Positions 14,929 to 15,363 of a stretch of 15,363 bases of DNA are shown piece after piece. Within the stretch, counting starts at the first letter, position 1, and every line of letters starts with the position of its first letter. Source of the DNA: Candidatus Binatia bacterium (GTDB taxonomy: Bacteria > Desulfobacterota_B > Binatia > UBA9968 > JAJDTQ01); contig JAJDTQ010000238.1 in the NCBI GenBank assembly GCA_022827045.1, forward strand, positions 1 to 15,363. Direction: 5' to 3'. Under the pieces are notes generated by a model that worked only from the letters and a program-made list of their open reading frames with translations, had not been told where the DNA came from and made no database searches. The translations under genes were made by a program, and so were the position numbers.

Positions 14929-15009
14929 GGGCCATGTCCGCGAACCGGTCAGCTCCTTGCCTCTCGTGCCGGAGCCGGCTGGAGAATTACGCCATTCCAC
15001 TCTTCAAGC

Positions 15010-15086
<77 letters not shown>

Positions 15087-15100
15087 CTCTCCAGACTTGC

Positions 15101-15119
15101 GCCGAACCTGCCATTCGGC
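15101..15119 (-). other. Hairpin in the tufB to tRNA-Trp spacer
   Basis: GCCGAA and TTCGGC form a 6 bp stem with a 7 nt loop, 14 nt before the tRNA 5' end. No U tract follows on the minus strand, so it is not an intrinsic terminator; it may assist transcript processing or be incidental. Nothing else stands out in the 93 bp spacer except a purine-rich AGGAGG sequence that has no plausible gene behind it. Confidence 0.3.
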
Positions 15120-15179
15120 CGGCGCCCCGACATTCCTCCTCGTGCGACGTTGACGATCGGTTTGCTGCTTGTGCGGTGC

Positions 15180-15363
15180 CTACTCGTGGATCTTCGAGAC
15201 CACGCCCGCACCCACCGTGCGGCCCCCCTCGCGGATCGCAAAACGCAACCCCTCCTCCATCGCGATCGGATCGATCAACCGCACCCGCATCTGCACATTG
15301 TCCCCCGGCATCACCATCTCGGTCGTCTCCGGCAACTCCACCGCGCCGGTCACGTCCGTGGTG
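15180..15363 (-). CDS. tufB: Elongation factor Tu, C-terminal fragment (cut by window edge)
   Basis: This is the second EF-Tu copy; only the last 60 codons plus stop TAG (15180-15182) are present. The visible protein reads [12 protein letters not shown], then [20 protein letters not shown], and ends [15 protein letters not shown], the end of EF-Tu domain 3. The position upstream of tRNA-Trp and secE matches tufB of other gammaproteobacteria. All three leucines are TTG, and GGG, CGG and ACG are frequent, unlike the CTG/GGC/CGC preference of the adjacent genes but like the tufA fragment at the other end. The 5' part lies outside the window, so identity between the copies cannot be measured. Confidence 0.96.
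   Translation of the reverse strand, partial: TTDVTGAVELPETTEMVMPGDNVQMRVRLIDPIAMEEGLRFAIREGGRTVGAGVVSKIHE

Noticed and set aside
14917..15000. A longer SecE starting at GTG 15000 (149 aa).
   Set aside because: It would start 10 bp after the tRNA and add 28 polar, unconserved residues. The GTG at 14916 has a good ribosome binding site and gives a normal SecE length. The earlier start is not strictly excluded.
14917..15009. Possible secE promoter (TTGAAG and TAATTC) between tRNA-Trp and secE.
   Set aside because: The two hexamers are only 12 bp apart, far from the 16-18 bp needed for sigma-70, so I do not call a promoter.

Overview
This 15.4 kb, GC-rich window is a core housekeeping block of a proteobacterium, almost certainly a gammaproteobacterium. 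The proteins closely follow the E. coli versions: RpoC carries the large trigger-loop insertion, NusG ends in DFSQVEKA, and S12 is 124 aa. A tRNA-Trp gene lies between tufB and secE, as in Pseudomonas-like genomes. No genus can be named from this sequence alone.

Every gene is on the minus strand, so transcription runs from high to low coordinates. The order is tufB (3' end only, 15180-15363), tRNA-Trp (15010-15086), secE, nusG, rplK, rplA, rplJ, rplL, rpoB, rpoC, then rpsL, rpsG, fusA and tufA (5' end only, 1-142). This joins the secE-nusG / L11 / L10-beta cluster directly to the str operon; E. coli keeps these apart. Together the genes supply elongation factors, ribosomal proteins of the GTPase-associated centre, the two largest RNA polymerase subunits, a transcription elongation factor and a Sec translocon subunit.

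The genes are tightly packed. Most junctions are 3-53 bp, and rplK overlaps rplA by 17 bp. Only two gaps exceed 100 bp. The 140 bp rplL-rpoB gap holds a bulged GC-rich hairpin and a 21 bp alternating purine-pyrimidine tract. The 178 bp rpoC-rpsL gap holds a near-consensus sigma-70 promoter (TTGACA, 18 bp, TAGAAT) and a structured leader ending in a terminator-like hairpin 23 nt before rpsL. No stretch over 300 bases lacks a gene.

I see no mobile element, CRISPR array, defence system or other accessory cargo, and no previously undescribed protein system. The observations most worth checking are regulatory: the possible attenuator before rpsL, the loss of the spacers that hold the r-protein feedback sites in E. 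coli, and a leucine in NusG where E. coli has the S10/Rho-contacting Phe165. Both window ends fall inside tuf genes, which suggests a contig broken at a near-identical repeat.
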